Shown here: positions 13,560 to 24,438 of the stretch, in pieces
Layout of the letters: every line of letters starts with the position of its first letter
Numbering within the stretch: the stretch's first letter is position 1
NCBI GenBank assembly: GCA_037976565.1
Contig: CP137682.1
Span: 20,056,751-20,120,750 of the forward strand
Length of the DNA stretch: 64,000 nucleotides
DNA from: Mesocentrotus franciscanus
Taxonomy: Eukaryota > Echinodermata > Echinoidea > Camarodonta > Strongylocentrotidae
Reading direction: 5' to 3'
Made by a program: the position numbers and the translations under genes
Notes under the pieces: generated by a model
Seen by the model: only the letters and a program-made list of their open reading frames with translations
Database searches by the model: none
What the model was told of the DNA's origin: nothing

Positions 13560-14800
13560 TATACAGACTATTTGAATGGATTTTTAATTTATGATTTGTT
13601 CAACAAATGTTTTGTAACAGAATCTGACATTAATAGGTAATCTATTCAAAAATTCACTAACCACAAAAGACAATGAAAATTGACCTTGTGTCGTTCTAAA
13701 TTTTGGGAGACATAATTGTCCACCTTCTGTTAGTCTTGTAGAATAGCTATACTCTAGAATGTCACAAGTAATCTATCAAAATATGAGGCAAATTTGTATC
13801 ACACAGATCAAACATGGAAGTACAGATTATACAAACTTAGGATTCGCAATCTTTTAAGAAGTGAAGCTGTAGGATTTCTCCACTCTCTAAATGCAAAAGA
13901 AGCACGAAGTGCCGTTTTCTGTGAATACAAAATGCTTCTTAATAGGCTAACCTTATATTGCTTCCCCACACCTATATTCCGCAGGTTATGTGTGGTTTAA
14001 TGCACGATTTTAAATAAAAAGTACGCCTCGGAACAAAATGTCGCATTCTAAATGACTTTCTCTAACTTTCTTTCTAATACACTGATTTACATAACGAATA
14101 TGACTTTTCTAAGACAGATGTATAGCATAAGCGGCAACACCACCCTTTTTGATTTCCTCTCCAGCTATTTTCAGTTTACCATGTATACCTATTTTTACTC
14201 CTACTACTTATTAACATGAAATAAGTTTTCATTGAATTAATTATAAGTTTGTTAGCAATGCACCAATTTTCTGTGTGTTGTAAATTATTTCATATACATT
14301 AATTTCGCTCTGGGCAGCTGGAAAAGTATGAATTATGTTAGAATCATCGGCAAATTTAAATAATCTGTTACTTATGGCAGATTATTTATATAGATAAAAA
14401 CAGAGTTGGCCCTAGTACTGATCCTTGTGGAGCACCATATCTTATCTTATTTCTTATAGACAACGTTTGACCACATTGAACAATCTGAGATCTGTTACTA
14501 AGATAGTCCTTAAACCATGCAAGATGTTAAACGTGAATACCATGATTAGAGAGTTTAGCTAGTAGTATATTAAGATTAATGGTGTCAAAATTGCTTTCTT
14601 AAAATCGATGAATATGCCAAGAGTGAATCTCTCTGCTTCGTTCCTGTAAAAGCAACCAATGTAATAATCTTGATGCAGCGAAGCATAATAGGAAAGGTTA
14701 ACGTTTATACAATACTGGGTATAATGTACTAAAAATTGAATAAGTTTTACGCAATATTGGGTAGTAATATGGAACATGCATATTTCCTCTTTAAACAATA
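13560..14800 (-). pseudogene. Decayed LINE reverse transcriptase remnant in R1
   Basis: On the minus strand, in order: GIFIDFKKA (about 14600), GAPQGSVLGPTLF (about 14430), an active-site-region remnant (about 14350) and a thumb-region remnant to about 13800. Several stops and frameshifts separate them. The family differs from the LINE at 1-2834. Equivalent pieces lie in R2 (about 35060-34200), R3 (39450-38450) and R4 (61900-60000). Confidence 0.7.
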
Positions 14801-15152
14801 TTTGGTCAATTTTATAGGCCCGAATTGTACTAATATTTGAACCCGACGCTGGATTTAGACTTTTGTCTAAACAGCGGGTTCAAAAAGGAAATTGGTCTGA
14901 GATCTAAGTTTTCTTTTGAACATGATTTTATACCCTGGATATGGCCTAAATGAATAGGAGAATACGGACCTTAGAGTATACCTCTATCACTTTTTCGAGC
15001 AAATCTAATTATTGTGTTAACAAAAATGAGAAGTAGTTGAATTATTAGTGGTGGACTACAACAACCATATAGTGCTATGTTCATAGGTTGTCCGAATAAC
15101 GAGCCATAGACCCAGGATTAAATGGTGATATGGAACAGTTTGAGCTTGTTCC

Positions 15153-15784
15153 CTAATCACTGGATTCTGTGTCATCATCGTCCATTTGATCCTTCCCAGG
15201 ATCAGCTGACCTTGTTCTCTCAAACGCATAAATCTCGCAGAGCTCTTGACAATCCCCACGATACATGCGTTCGAACGCCTTTGCCAAGTCCTCAAGGTTC
15301 TGAATCTTCTTTCTACTCTCAGCAAGTACGAGTAGTTCTTCAGTCGGATTCTTGCACTGCTCCAGTGATTTTATGTATTCTTCAAGTCCCAGCTGAATGG
15401 CAAGACCCCTCCAGTCATCAAAAACTGGGCTATCTCTGTTCAACCGACATCGCAGCTCATGCTGTAGCCTAGGAGGTACTATGGAAGCAATTGCAACAGG
15501 GGCAGGGGCAATAGTATTTCCTTCAGGATTATTCTCTTTGGGATTGTTGATGACCATCTCTTTGACGTTGATAATATTATAGACGGCCCCAGAACGCTGG
15601 TGCATTTGATCGGCTGAAAGTCCTGGAACCAATTGTTGGACAATGTTTGCCACACATGCTGGTGGGGCTACTGTCTCTGTTACCGAATCATGTGTGATTC
15701 GGTAGGCATGTTCCCGTGACAATGACTCTGCCGATGAAATCAAAGGGCTAGGTATTGTAAGGACTTCAGTTGGACTACTTCCGT
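15153..15784 (-). CDS. Gene A terminal exon: linker X fused to death domain
   Basis: 632 nt from acceptor TTTCAG|AC to the TAG stop, open throughout (phase 1 in). The first 38 codons are a third copy of linker exon X, whose donor is gone; it runs directly into the usual terminal exon at PACVANIVQQL. The death domain occupies roughly the last 100 residues: LQHELRCRLNRDSPVFDDW, RGLAIQLGLEEYI, NPTEELLVLAE and RGDCQELCE, with the core Trp and the PTEELL turn of death folds. A short acidic tail ends DDDDTESSD. The fusion is unique to this copy. Confidence 0.85.
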
Positions 15785-15842
15785 CTGAAATAAAGCAACG
15801 TAAAAAAAGGTTTTAAAAAATGATTAAACCACATTAAACCCT

Positions 15843-15921
15843 GCTGGTGGGGCTAAGACTCACATTGCCCCATCTGCTGCAGACTCTAATGAATGGACGG
15901 ACACTGTCGATGATGTCGAAG
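15843..15921 (-). pseudogene. Orphan 5' half of the gene A death-domain exon
   Basis: Acceptor TTTAAG|CT and the first 26 or so codons match the start of the other terminal exons (ASTSSTV, then ESAADGAM). It stops at AGCCCCACCAGCA, where the inserted linker-X segment begins. The missing second half continues from an identical 13-mer at 15657-15669. Confidence 0.8.
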
Positions 15922-16269
15922 CTTAAAACAAAGCGAACAAAAAGTTGATATGAGGTAAATCAATTACATCGTTCAAATTTCCGAAGAGCATGTACAAGAA
16001 ATAAGCGTATATCACAATATATATATGTATGCGCTTCTAAAGGCCTGTAGATATTGTTACCCCGGTTAAGTTCCAGCAACCGTTTCAGGTAGCCTACCCA
16101 CTTATTACACATGTGTCGAGTGTAGCATATATAGATCAATGTTTCGCCAAAGTATGTTCGTTCGTTACTCTCTGTAACATCAATTTAAATGTCAGTAACT
16201 TTTCATCTTAAAGTTACGATTAATTTTTGGGAGATACAACTGGACTTTTTGGTTGTTACAGCTCCTTAC

Positions 16270-16392
16270 CAATTGCTCCTGTCTCTATTACCAAATCCTG
16301 TGTGACTTGGTAGGCATGTTCCCGTGACAGTGACTCTGTCGATGGACTCAACAGGCTAGGTCTTGTAAGGACTTTAGTAGGACTAAATCCGC
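16270..16392 (-). CDS. Gene A linker exon X, copy 2
   Basis: 123 nt, acceptor TTTTAG|GC and donor ATTG|GTAAGG, phase 1-1, fully open. It encodes SPTKVLTRPSLLSPSTESL and REHAYQVTQDLV. It is a diverged tandem duplicate of copy 1, with duplicated intron sequence around it. Confidence 0.7.
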
Positions 16393-16616
16393 CTAAAAAA
16401 AAGGCAAATGGGTCGAGTGTATAGCATAATAGATTAATGTTTTGCCAAAGGATGTTCGTTCGTTAATATCTGTAACATAAAATTAAATGTCAGTATTTAA
16501 ACTACTCATCTTAAATTTTCGATGGATTGAGGAGATGATTTTGGGGGAGATAAAATTGATTTTGTTTTTGTTTTGTTACAAAGCCCAGAACACGACTTTA
16601 TCGTTTAGCTCCTTAC

Positions 16617-16751
16617 CAACTGCTACTGTCTCTGTTACCAAATCAGGTGTCTGAGGTGTGACTTGGTAGGCATGTTCACATGACAGTGACTCTATCGATG
16701 GTGGAGTCAACGGCCTAGGTCTTGTAAGGACTTCAGTAGGACTACTTCCGT
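16617..16751 (-). CDS. Gene A linker exon X, copy 1 (acceptor damaged)
   Basis: 135 nt (45 codons), ending ATTG-like|GTAAGG. It encodes GSSPTEVLTRPRPLTPPS and CEHAYQVT and keeps phase 1-1; a 9-nt in-frame insertion makes it longer than the usual 126 nt. The expected acceptor CAG reads CAA at 16752-16754, so the exon may be skipped or use another AG. Confidence 0.6.
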
Positions 16752-17023
16752 TTGAAAAAAAGTAACGTAAAAAAAAGCTTTTAGAAAATGATTAAACCAG
16801 ACTTCGACCTGTGCTGTAAAGAACTCTGACTGATCCGTTATATATCGCAAATCGACCCTCGGATTATAAGATCATAGGCCGCAATAGCGCTTTATTGCAC
16901 CCCCGTTCCTCCAAAAAGAAGCACATGTAGAAAACGAATGCTAGAAGACCCCACCCCTGCTAACCCCCTTCCCCCAAAAAAAGGGTTTCCTCCAGAACCG
17001 CTCCTGATAGGCCAAAGTCTTAC

Positions 17024-17109
17024 CCTTTGTGTCTGTAGGCTCAGGTGATGTTGAACCTATCGTTTCAAGATGATGCTCGCTTCTCGTCAGCTTTTCGGGA
17101 GCTGAGATG
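17024..17109 (-). CDS. Gene A linker exon E6 (acidic, Ser/Thr/Pro-rich)
   Basis: 86 nt, acceptor TTCCAG|CAT and donor AAAGG|GTAAGA. The readable part includes LTRSEHHLET and STSPEPTDTKG. Gene B has 87 nt. The missing base is in a G run at 17097-17099 (GGG in A, GGGG in B). Confidence 0.7.
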
Positions 17110-17403
17110 CTGGAAATGCAATAATCAATCAAAATCAGATCAGAATCAAATCAGAATAGCACAAATATAATGTTATTTTTTCCGGTTTTGTTGAAATCGT
17201 CTCGTTACAAAATAAGGTCATTGTTTCATGTAACAAGCTCGCCGACTTCCCATTGAATGCGTGTTAATTTTTACACACGTTTTTCACTCGTACCCATGAC
17301 GGTTTCGTGAAACGATGCCCTGCATATCAAAAGGTTTGTTTATGAAAAACAAAATAAAAACAAAAAGGAAAATTAGTATTAATATATTTTGTTTTAATCT
17401 TAC

Positions 17404-17504
17404 ATTTGGATGTTCCCGTTTAACATCAGTTGGTTCAGCTTTGCCTTTGGACGATGCAGATCTTCTCGGAGTTGATTGGGCACTTGGATTCTCATGCGGC
17501 ACAT
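17404..17504 (-). CDS. Gene A linker exon E5 (Ser/Pro/Lys-rich)
   Basis: 101 nt, acceptor TTTAG|AT and donor AAT|GTAAGA. It encodes DVPHENPSAQSTPRRS and a basic tail. Gene B has 102 nt, which keeps phase 1-1. A has CCC at 17415-17417 where B has CCCC (plus strand), so A is one base short. Confidence 0.7.
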
Positions 17505-17750
17505 CTAAATTGTGAATACATGATATCAACGTGATGAGAAGCGATTAGCCTAAAATTATAATTTTTCCAAATTGGAGTCACTTGCCATTGTGCTTTTGCT
17601 ACACTAAAATGAACTGATTAGCTGTACGTAAAAATAATAAATAAAATAATAAAAATAATGTAATGTTTATAATCCTCAGTCACGGCGATATACAAATAAT
17701 AATTAAAGAATACAATCTTCTCTGCCAGCACTGCCAGTGGAAGTCTTTAA

Positions 17751-18149
17751 AGGCAAAGTCCACTCCAAAAATAATTTGCTTTTAATAGATGCAGAAAAAC
17801 AAGCGAAACAAAGCAAAACAAATTTGAGTAAAATCGGATAACTAATAAGGAAGTTATGAATTTTTTTTAAAGTATGAACAAATATGGAACTTAGCAAATC
17901 ACTATACAAATTGCCCATTTGGTTATCAGTTTATGGCGTCATTGCCTCACTATTTATCAAGTGCTTTATATATCTTTATCAAATTAATTCCCTTTTTATC
18001 CCCCAAAAACTTGATTTCCTCATGCCTTTGCCCAAGTTATATGATTTGTATCAAATTGCGTGCATGACATTTCACAAATCTATTATGAACTTTGAAGAAT
18101 CGATATTATTTTCTGAATATTGTATATTCATAATCATTGATTTGTATAC
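17751..18149. mobile_element. Truncated TTAA-type MITE in gene A intron 4
   Basis: This matches the first 400 bases of the element at 18831-19601 and is preceded by TTAA (17747-17750). Gene B has an uninterrupted TTAA at the matching place (about 43949-43952), an empty site. The right half and right TTAA are missing; the element ends against the donor of exon E4. Confidence 0.8.
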
Positions 18150-18270
18150 CCCCAAAGGAATTCATGCCCTTGTTATTACCGTTGTACCATACTTCGAAGC
18201 TGATTTCCTTCGTGATTTTTTGCTTCAAGATGAAAGTGACGAGAACTCCGGATACTATTCTTTCACGTTG
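18150..18270 (-). CDS. Gene A exon E4: late UPA
   Basis: 121 nt, acceptor CTTCAG|CAA and donor GGGG|GTATAC, phases 0 to 1. It encodes a segment ending ISFEVWYNGNNKGMNSF, whose I-x-F-x-x-W-x-x-G pattern matches the UNC5 UPA motif (IPFYHVWNG). The donor sits exactly where a truncated MITE abuts the gene, so the bases after the GT come from that element. The plus strand is also open here, but length, phase and the UPA match favour minus. Confidence 0.75.
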
Positions 18271-18830
18271 CTGAAGAGTGAACGGCATCCGATGGGTGTT
18301 TATGTGAAAGAAAGCACATTCTTCAAGTTCCTAAGGAAATCAGATATAACCATCAATTAACACGCTACGAAGTTATAGGAACTGTGCCATGGTTCCTTCT
18401 AATTTAAAAGTGATACCATGAATTATGGCCCTTGTTTGTATCGAGTTTCTCAAAATAATATTATAACGAGAACCAAGTAACCCGCAAAGTAATTTCATGC
18501 ATTGGTCCGCATGACATGTTAATTAAAGCCACAGTGTACTAGAAGCACTACAGCATAATCCCATCTAGCGCCATCTCGAGTCAGCTGAAGCAGTATGGCG
18601 CTCAGAACGTATTTTACAGTTCTGTGGTATGGCCTCGTAACTCGCTGTGATGATGGTTATCACTTCCAGCCCTCTGTCTGCGAAGCGTATTAAAGAGAAG
18701 GTTCATTGATTTAAAAAACTAACTTTATTGTCATTATTGCAAAGGTGAAACTTTGATTGGACAAGGTTATCAAAATTCAATGCTTGGAAACATTCGAAGG
18801 AATGATTATTATCAATTACAAAACGCTTAA

Positions 18831-19601
18831 AGCCCAAGTCCACTCCAAAAATAACTTGCCTTTAATAGAACCAGAAAAATCAGACAAACCAATCAAAAAA
18901 GTTTGAGCAAAATCGGATAACTAATAAGAAAGTTATGAATTTTTGAAAAAGTATGTAAAACTAAAAAACAATGGAAATCACTACACAAATTGCCAATTTG
19001 GTTATTAGTTTGTGACGTCATGTCCTCACTACTTATCAATTGCTTTATATAGTTTAATCCCATTAATTTCCTTTTTATCCCCCAAAACTTGATTTTCCCA
19101 TACCTTTGCCCAGGTTATATGATTTGTATCATATTGCGTGCATGACATTTCCCAAAATCTTTTATAAATTTTGAAGAATTTATATTATTTTTCTGAATAT
19201 TGTATTTCATAATTATTGATTTTTATATAAATAGTTTATCAAAATTCAAATTTTTCATGATTTAACTGGAAAAAAATTACTCTATATTAATGCATCCACA
19301 CAACAACACATTACTATCAATCTAACTTGGATGCTGGTGTGAAGAAATAAGATTCTTAGGGGGAAAATAGGAAATTTATATTATCAATATAAAGAAAATA
19401 ATTAGTGGATAGTGAGGACCATACGTCACAGACTCATGAGTGAGTTGCCAATTTGTGTACTGATTTTCAAAGTTTTTCATGTCATTAAAAATTCATAACT
19501 TTCTTATTAGTTATCCGATTTTGCTCAAACTTGTTTTGATTGGTTTGTCTGATTTTTCTGGTTCTATTGAAAGTAAGTTATTTTTGGAGTGGACTTGGGC
19601 T
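18831..19601. mobile_element. TTAA-type (piggyBac-like) MITE with long inverted repeats
   Basis: 771 bp. It begins AGCCCAAGTCCACTCC and ends with the inverse. The inverted repeats run for well over 100 bp with few mismatches. TTAA flanks both ends (18827-18830, 19602-19605), the target duplication typical of piggyBac-class transposons. There is no transposase. It lies in gene A intron 3. Confidence 0.88.
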
Positions 19602-20639
19602 TTAAATACAGCCCCGGCATAGCACATGAAGAGCTCTCTGAACGCTGCTGAGATTTGTGACGTCACATGTTGAACATGATTTGCACAAGCAGACGATGTC
19701 CCATGACATCTCACACATTTTCAGTGCCTGTTTTGTCATCTTCTCTTCAGTTATTTCTCTTACTTAACTACCGTCAGGCTAAATGTTTAATATATTGCCT
19801 CACTCTAAACCCCGCGCATGGTATTATTTTGATGAAAAATGCAGCGATGAAAAAATAAAGGAATCCGTCGCTTGTAAACAAAATAAGACGCCATTGTATT
19901 TTCAGCTGCATACACCGCGGTATGTTCGGCGTTTCAAGAGGGAACAAATGCCGTCCATGCTATCATTCCGGGGGGTTTTCAATTTGAAAGTGTGGTTTCT
20001 TTGATTGTTCATTTAACCCCTATCCTGTGTATTTACAAACAAAAGAATTTAGTTATCAGAATCGGTTTCATATCCCTTTTTGAATGGTGTAAAATGCCAT
20101 CACATTTATATACACTAAACTCATTATAATTTGAGAAATAATAGCATTGCAATTATGTTAATTCTTTAGGGGATGTCGTCTGCTTGGGCAGGATTGGTTC
20201 ATAATGTGACGTCATTAAAACATCGTTATTTTTCTGGCGAATCTCTCGTATATCTCAGATGCTATGGAGGTGGTTTTATTTGTAATTTTATAAATCACCC
20301 GATAAATAGTTGACCTAAAACTTGTACGATGGCCATCTGTTAGCTTACCAGTTTCTAGTGATACGTCATTTGCCATATTTGTGATTTTCTTTGAACGGGC
20401 ACTTTAAGGTATTGGATTACACACTGTTGGCACATTGATCATGAGATGGTGCTGTGCAATGAACATTACGCTAAGGCAGAAAGTTCATCAGTTCAGTGCC
20501 GCTTTAAGAAACCTTTAGGCCATGTCTTTGGTAATTTGGAAAATATATATTAGGCCCTGCAGAATAAGTAACGCTCGATTGTTTGTCAGGACAATTTCCT
20601 TCAGGGAAACAACAAAATCATTTATATTGAAATTCTTAC

Positions 20640-20753
20640 CTTGTTTGACACCTCTTGTTCGTTTTCCTGATGTCTAACAAATAGGGGTCCTTGTCCCCAA
20701 TATACACAGTACTGCTCACCAGGAAAGGCTGCCTTGTACTTTTCTATGGTATC
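20640..20753 (-). CDS. Gene A exon E3: middle of UPA
   Basis: 114 nt, acceptor TTGCAG|GAT and donor AAG|GTAAGA, phase 0-0. It encodes DTIEKYKAAFPGEQYCVYW and GPLFVRHQEN, matching the UNC5 UPA region where a helix is followed by a strand. Exon length, phase and flanks are the same in gene B. Confidence 0.83.
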
Positions 20754-20884
20754 CTGCAAAAGATTGAACATATTTGAATCAATATTGAAAGAATGATAAT
20801 GACAATGATAATAATGATAATAATAATTGAAAAAAATGAATGAAAAAAAACTTTGAATTAATGCTGTTCTTCCAGAGAGCACGA

Positions 20885-21050
20885 CAATATACTCCAGCAA
20901 TCGTCAGGAACTAAGTTACACCTCCGTGTAAAATATGGATTAATGTATTGCCAAAGAAAGTTAGCGCCAGGCTAGCATTCGAACCCTTAACCCTTGGATT
21001 CAGAGTCAATTGAATGAACGACTATACCACGACACCTCCACAAAAACGGG
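20885..21050 (-). mobile_element. tRNA-derived SINE in gene A intron 2
   Basis: On the minus strand a tRNA-like head has an A-box-like TGGTATAGTCG and a B-box-like GGGTTCGAATGC, followed by a body containing CTTTGGCAATACATTAATCC. The homologous copy in gene B is at 46625-46770, so insertion preceded the A/B duplication. Confidence 0.75.
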
Positions 21051-21838
21051 CAATTAATATGTCATGGTTCTCGGAATGATTATCTACTCCAAGATGTGAT
21101 ACGTTTATCTGGTTTGAATTAGTATATCTGTGATGTTTAAGCATTTGCTGTGACCCCTACCCCCCCCCCCACCCTCTCCCTCGGTGCACGGACACCGGCT
21201 ACTCAGAAAACGTTACACACAAAAATAATATATATGGTTTAAAACTTTTTGTCCCAATTCCGGTGTTTGCTAAATAAACAAAAGTACAGTGTAAGTTGCA
21301 TGGAATTACAATAGGATTCCCTGTCCATTTCAACATTTATTTAATTCAAATTCATCTTCGTGCACTTTAATTTTACCCTGTGAATCCGGGATCGTGCAAA
21401 CGTCAAAGTAAATTTAGAAATCATGTTATCCAAGTTAGTCAATGGTCAATCAATATCAACGCTCGTCCATTTATTTCCGTCAGATTTCATTCGAATTCGT
21501 TTCACCGTACGGTCCAAATTCATATTTGTGCAATCAATTTCAAGATAATTTCATTCAAATTTTCCGTATAGACAAGACCTTATAACGAACGAGGGATGTA
21601 TTTGAATGACGCTTTGACGAAATCGGTTGCAAAATGGCAAAATTGATTCATGCAATTGTACGTTGCGACCAAGGATAACGAAATTGATTTGACTTTGACG
21701 AAATTAGATGCAAAATGAGGAAATCGATTGGACAGAGTCTGAAAATTAATGGTCGGGACGAAATTGAATGAGAAAAAAAAATCATTACCCTAATATGCGC
21801 CAGAAATATATCAAACGGTTAATTCATAATAAAACTAC

Positions 21839-22080
21839 CTCTTTCATGCCGTAGAAGTCGTCTTTAATGACGAGATAGGTGCGGTTCAACACGTCTCTGG
21901 ATGTTGACAGGGGAACGTATGGCGTACAGATGAGCCGTTTACCGATGAAGTATCTCCTGATTAAGGATATAATCCACCATTCCGAGAAATGGTCTATGTA
22001 CAGAGTAAGGTGATTCTTTGCGACTACACACCGAGCAGCTTTGTCAGAAGCTGGAAATATCCTTGAAAATTCATCAGACC
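21839..22080 (-). CDS. Gene A exon E2: ZU5 end and UPA start
   Basis: 242 nt, acceptor AAAG|GG and donor GAG|GTAGTT, phases 1 to 0. It encodes the end of ZU5 including LTLYIDHFSEW, followed by GKRLICTPYVPLS and a strand-rich segment as at the start of UPA in UNC5 proteins. The gene B exon is also exactly 242 nt and nearly identical in sequence. Confidence 0.87.
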
Positions 22081-24438
22081 CTTTCAACAAGATACACACA
22101 CACAAAATAGGGGACCGTGTTAATTTTGTTGCGCAGTGAACTGTCAACGCTCTGGGATCTACTTTCGTATGATGATGAAAGAAAAGTATTTTTTGCAAGG
22201 TTTGCGGATTGACTGGGGAGCTTTGTTGGAGGGTCATTGTTAATTCATGAGCAATGACTTTAAAAGATGTCAATTGTTGTTTGGTGATTGGCTATTAACA
22301 TGTTGTTTTATGTATTAGATATTTGCATATAACCTTTTTTCATTCCCACAATTCCCTACGATCTCTCCACAAGAATCTGGAAAATGGCGGTTGTATGAAC
22401 TGTGCGACTTATAAGTTATTCAAACACAAAAACTAAAACATTTTTCTTTTAAGTGAATTTCTATTCTTAAAAAAAGGTTATCAAGTAAACTCAGTGAAGT
22501 AGAAATTCTCAGATGAACATAAACATCGAAGTGAGGCCATTATGATACCAAGAATAGTAAGAAAAGAGTCATTGTGTAAAGATCTCTGTTATAATTGTTC
22601 TTCGTGGCAGTCAGGAACTCTCTGCACTGTCACAACATATTTCCCTATCCCATCCCCTTTTCTTTTGTCTGACCAAAAAACATTAACTGATTGAATGCAC
22701 TGTAATTCAATTATTCGACTGTAATATTTCTAAAAACAATGAGAAATTTACCATAGATCATTTCATTGCGATACCTCTCGCACTTTTAAAGTTCAGTTCA
22801 TAGCTTGATTACCGCCAATAATCAGTGGTAGATATGGACCTGTTCCAGAGACCATAGTGTGTGCAAAGTTCTTATTGCGACTAAGCGGATTGGATCTTGC
22901 CAAGCGGATTATATATTTTTTCTCGGATACTAGCCGTATGGAACAACCACGGGAGCGACTGCGTTTCGTGAGCCTGGCTTGTATAGATCTATATCTAACA
23001 CTAAATAGCATTTACCCCGCATTTATAGTGGAATCTTGTACCTTGAAACTTGCGTCAGTCTAATTAAAAGAATAAATAATTGGTTCAGGAAGATCATCGT
23101 GGAATTTCAATGCGGAAGTTTACCAAATGTGGATTTTAAGGGACACAACCCTTCTATGCTCCTTCCCCCTGGCTAACACAATGCCTCTCCAGTGTTTATG
23201 TTATAGACCTCTAACCTAATAGGCAATTATGAATTATGCTATGATCATTGCATACCATGGAAAAGGTCTATACTAGTGGCATCAGGTCTCTGACTGAGTC
23301 ATAGTGATCCAGGTCCAGATCCAACTTAGTTTGGATCTAGACTACAAATAGGAAAACATTTCTCCCCTTAGCTTCCTAATCCTAGCCAGCCCGAGCTAGC
23401 CCAAAAACATTATATATTCAAGAGATGGCAGCTCCCATTCATTAATTTGTTGCATTTATTTTGTTCATTTCATCTTATGTTGCTTTTGAAAAGATGATTA
23501 TTAAATCATGTTGATAAGGAATTTAATGAAAAAAGATTATTGATACTGCCAAGCTCTCTTTTTCCTCTCATTTTGTGAAACACATGTTAAGGTGATGACG
23601 GTTATGATGATGATGATGATGAAAATTGCCGATGGGGATGTAGGCACAAAATGTTGTGATCTGTAATAAAGCTATATGACTGCAGGTTCGAAGGTGATGA
23701 TGCAGTCTTATGCAGAATTGAGTGATTGGTGTTTAACCTTGTGGTGTTTGTCCGTTATTCATGACGGACATCAGATGTGAAACTGTTATTGTCTAAATGT
23801 ATATTTTCTTATCAAATACGATCACAAAGACCTTCGAGAAATCAACTCAAGGGCAATTTCAAGAATCTATAATATAAGACGGGGTTTAAGAATGTAGCCA
23901 ATGGCAAACCTGTATTCAAGTCACGTGTTTATGCTTTAATTTTTTCCATCGCACCCGGCTATATGCAATATTTTGTGCAGCAGCTATGCAAGTTTTGTGC
24001 AGCACTATGCAAGCTCTGTACAGCTTTTTTGATCCACGCATAATTATCTCCATGCGTTCAAAGTTCAGACACGATGTAATGCACGTTATAACATATTGCA
24101 TGATGATGAGAACGTACCATGGTACCCAAACAACACCTTGGTGGAGAGTGGCAAATTCAGATTAATGTCTTGCCAGAGACATTGGTGCCGCGAACCGTGA
24201 ATTCTGTGATCTGCAGTCCGGTGATGTATCCACGAGCCCACCACATCTCAACAGTTTGATACAAAGAAGGAGGCAACTTTTAGCATAAGCTTGTCTTGGG
24301 TATATCGGTACGCCTTCAATTCAATATAATTCTAATAGTGAATTAAAGAAGACTAGACGAAGAGAGGGAAATAAAAGGAACGGAAGTGAAAGGAATATAT
24401 ATGGAAATATGGGGTCTATGGTAAAAGGAAGATCTTAC
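22081..24438 (-). other. Gene A intron 1
   Basis: 2.36 kb between ZU5 exons. It contains the SINE above, a GAT microsatellite near 23610-23630 and the uninterrupted CCTCTAAC site (23208-23215) that is occupied by a hAT element in gene B. No other gene is seen. Confidence 0.7.
24110..24250 (-). mobile_element. tRNA-derived SINE in gene A intron 1
   Basis: A minus-strand head with GGGCTCGTGGATA and GGTTCGCGGCACC (A- and B-box-like) is followed by CTCTGGCAAGACATTAATC, the same body type as at 20885-21050. The gene B counterpart is 50820-50965. Confidence 0.7.

Larger units (their letters stand above)
10158..15130. repeat. Duplicon block R1 (direct copy of R2, R3 and R4)
   Basis: About 5 kb of mostly non-coding sequence recurring in the same orientation at 29397-35560 (R2), 37055-39900 (R3, lacking the first 2.1 kb) and 55500-62400 (R4). 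Shared landmarks include the opening GGTTATGCCCC segment, a 3'-flank landmark GGCTGTAGGATGCTCTAGAA (12257), and minus-strand reverse-transcriptase remnants near the right end. Each copy ends just 3' of a death-domain exon, so block and gene were duplicated together. R1 is the most diverged from R2 and R4. Confidence 0.85.

Noticed and set aside
17884..18360. Plus-strand 158-codon open frame
   Set aside because: Its first half lies in a truncated MITE and its second half is the antisense of UPA exon E4; only the E4 part is conserved in gene B.
20900..21045. Possible tRNA gene
   Set aside because: A- and B-box-like motifs are present, but the body and the copy in gene B show a tRNA-derived SINE.
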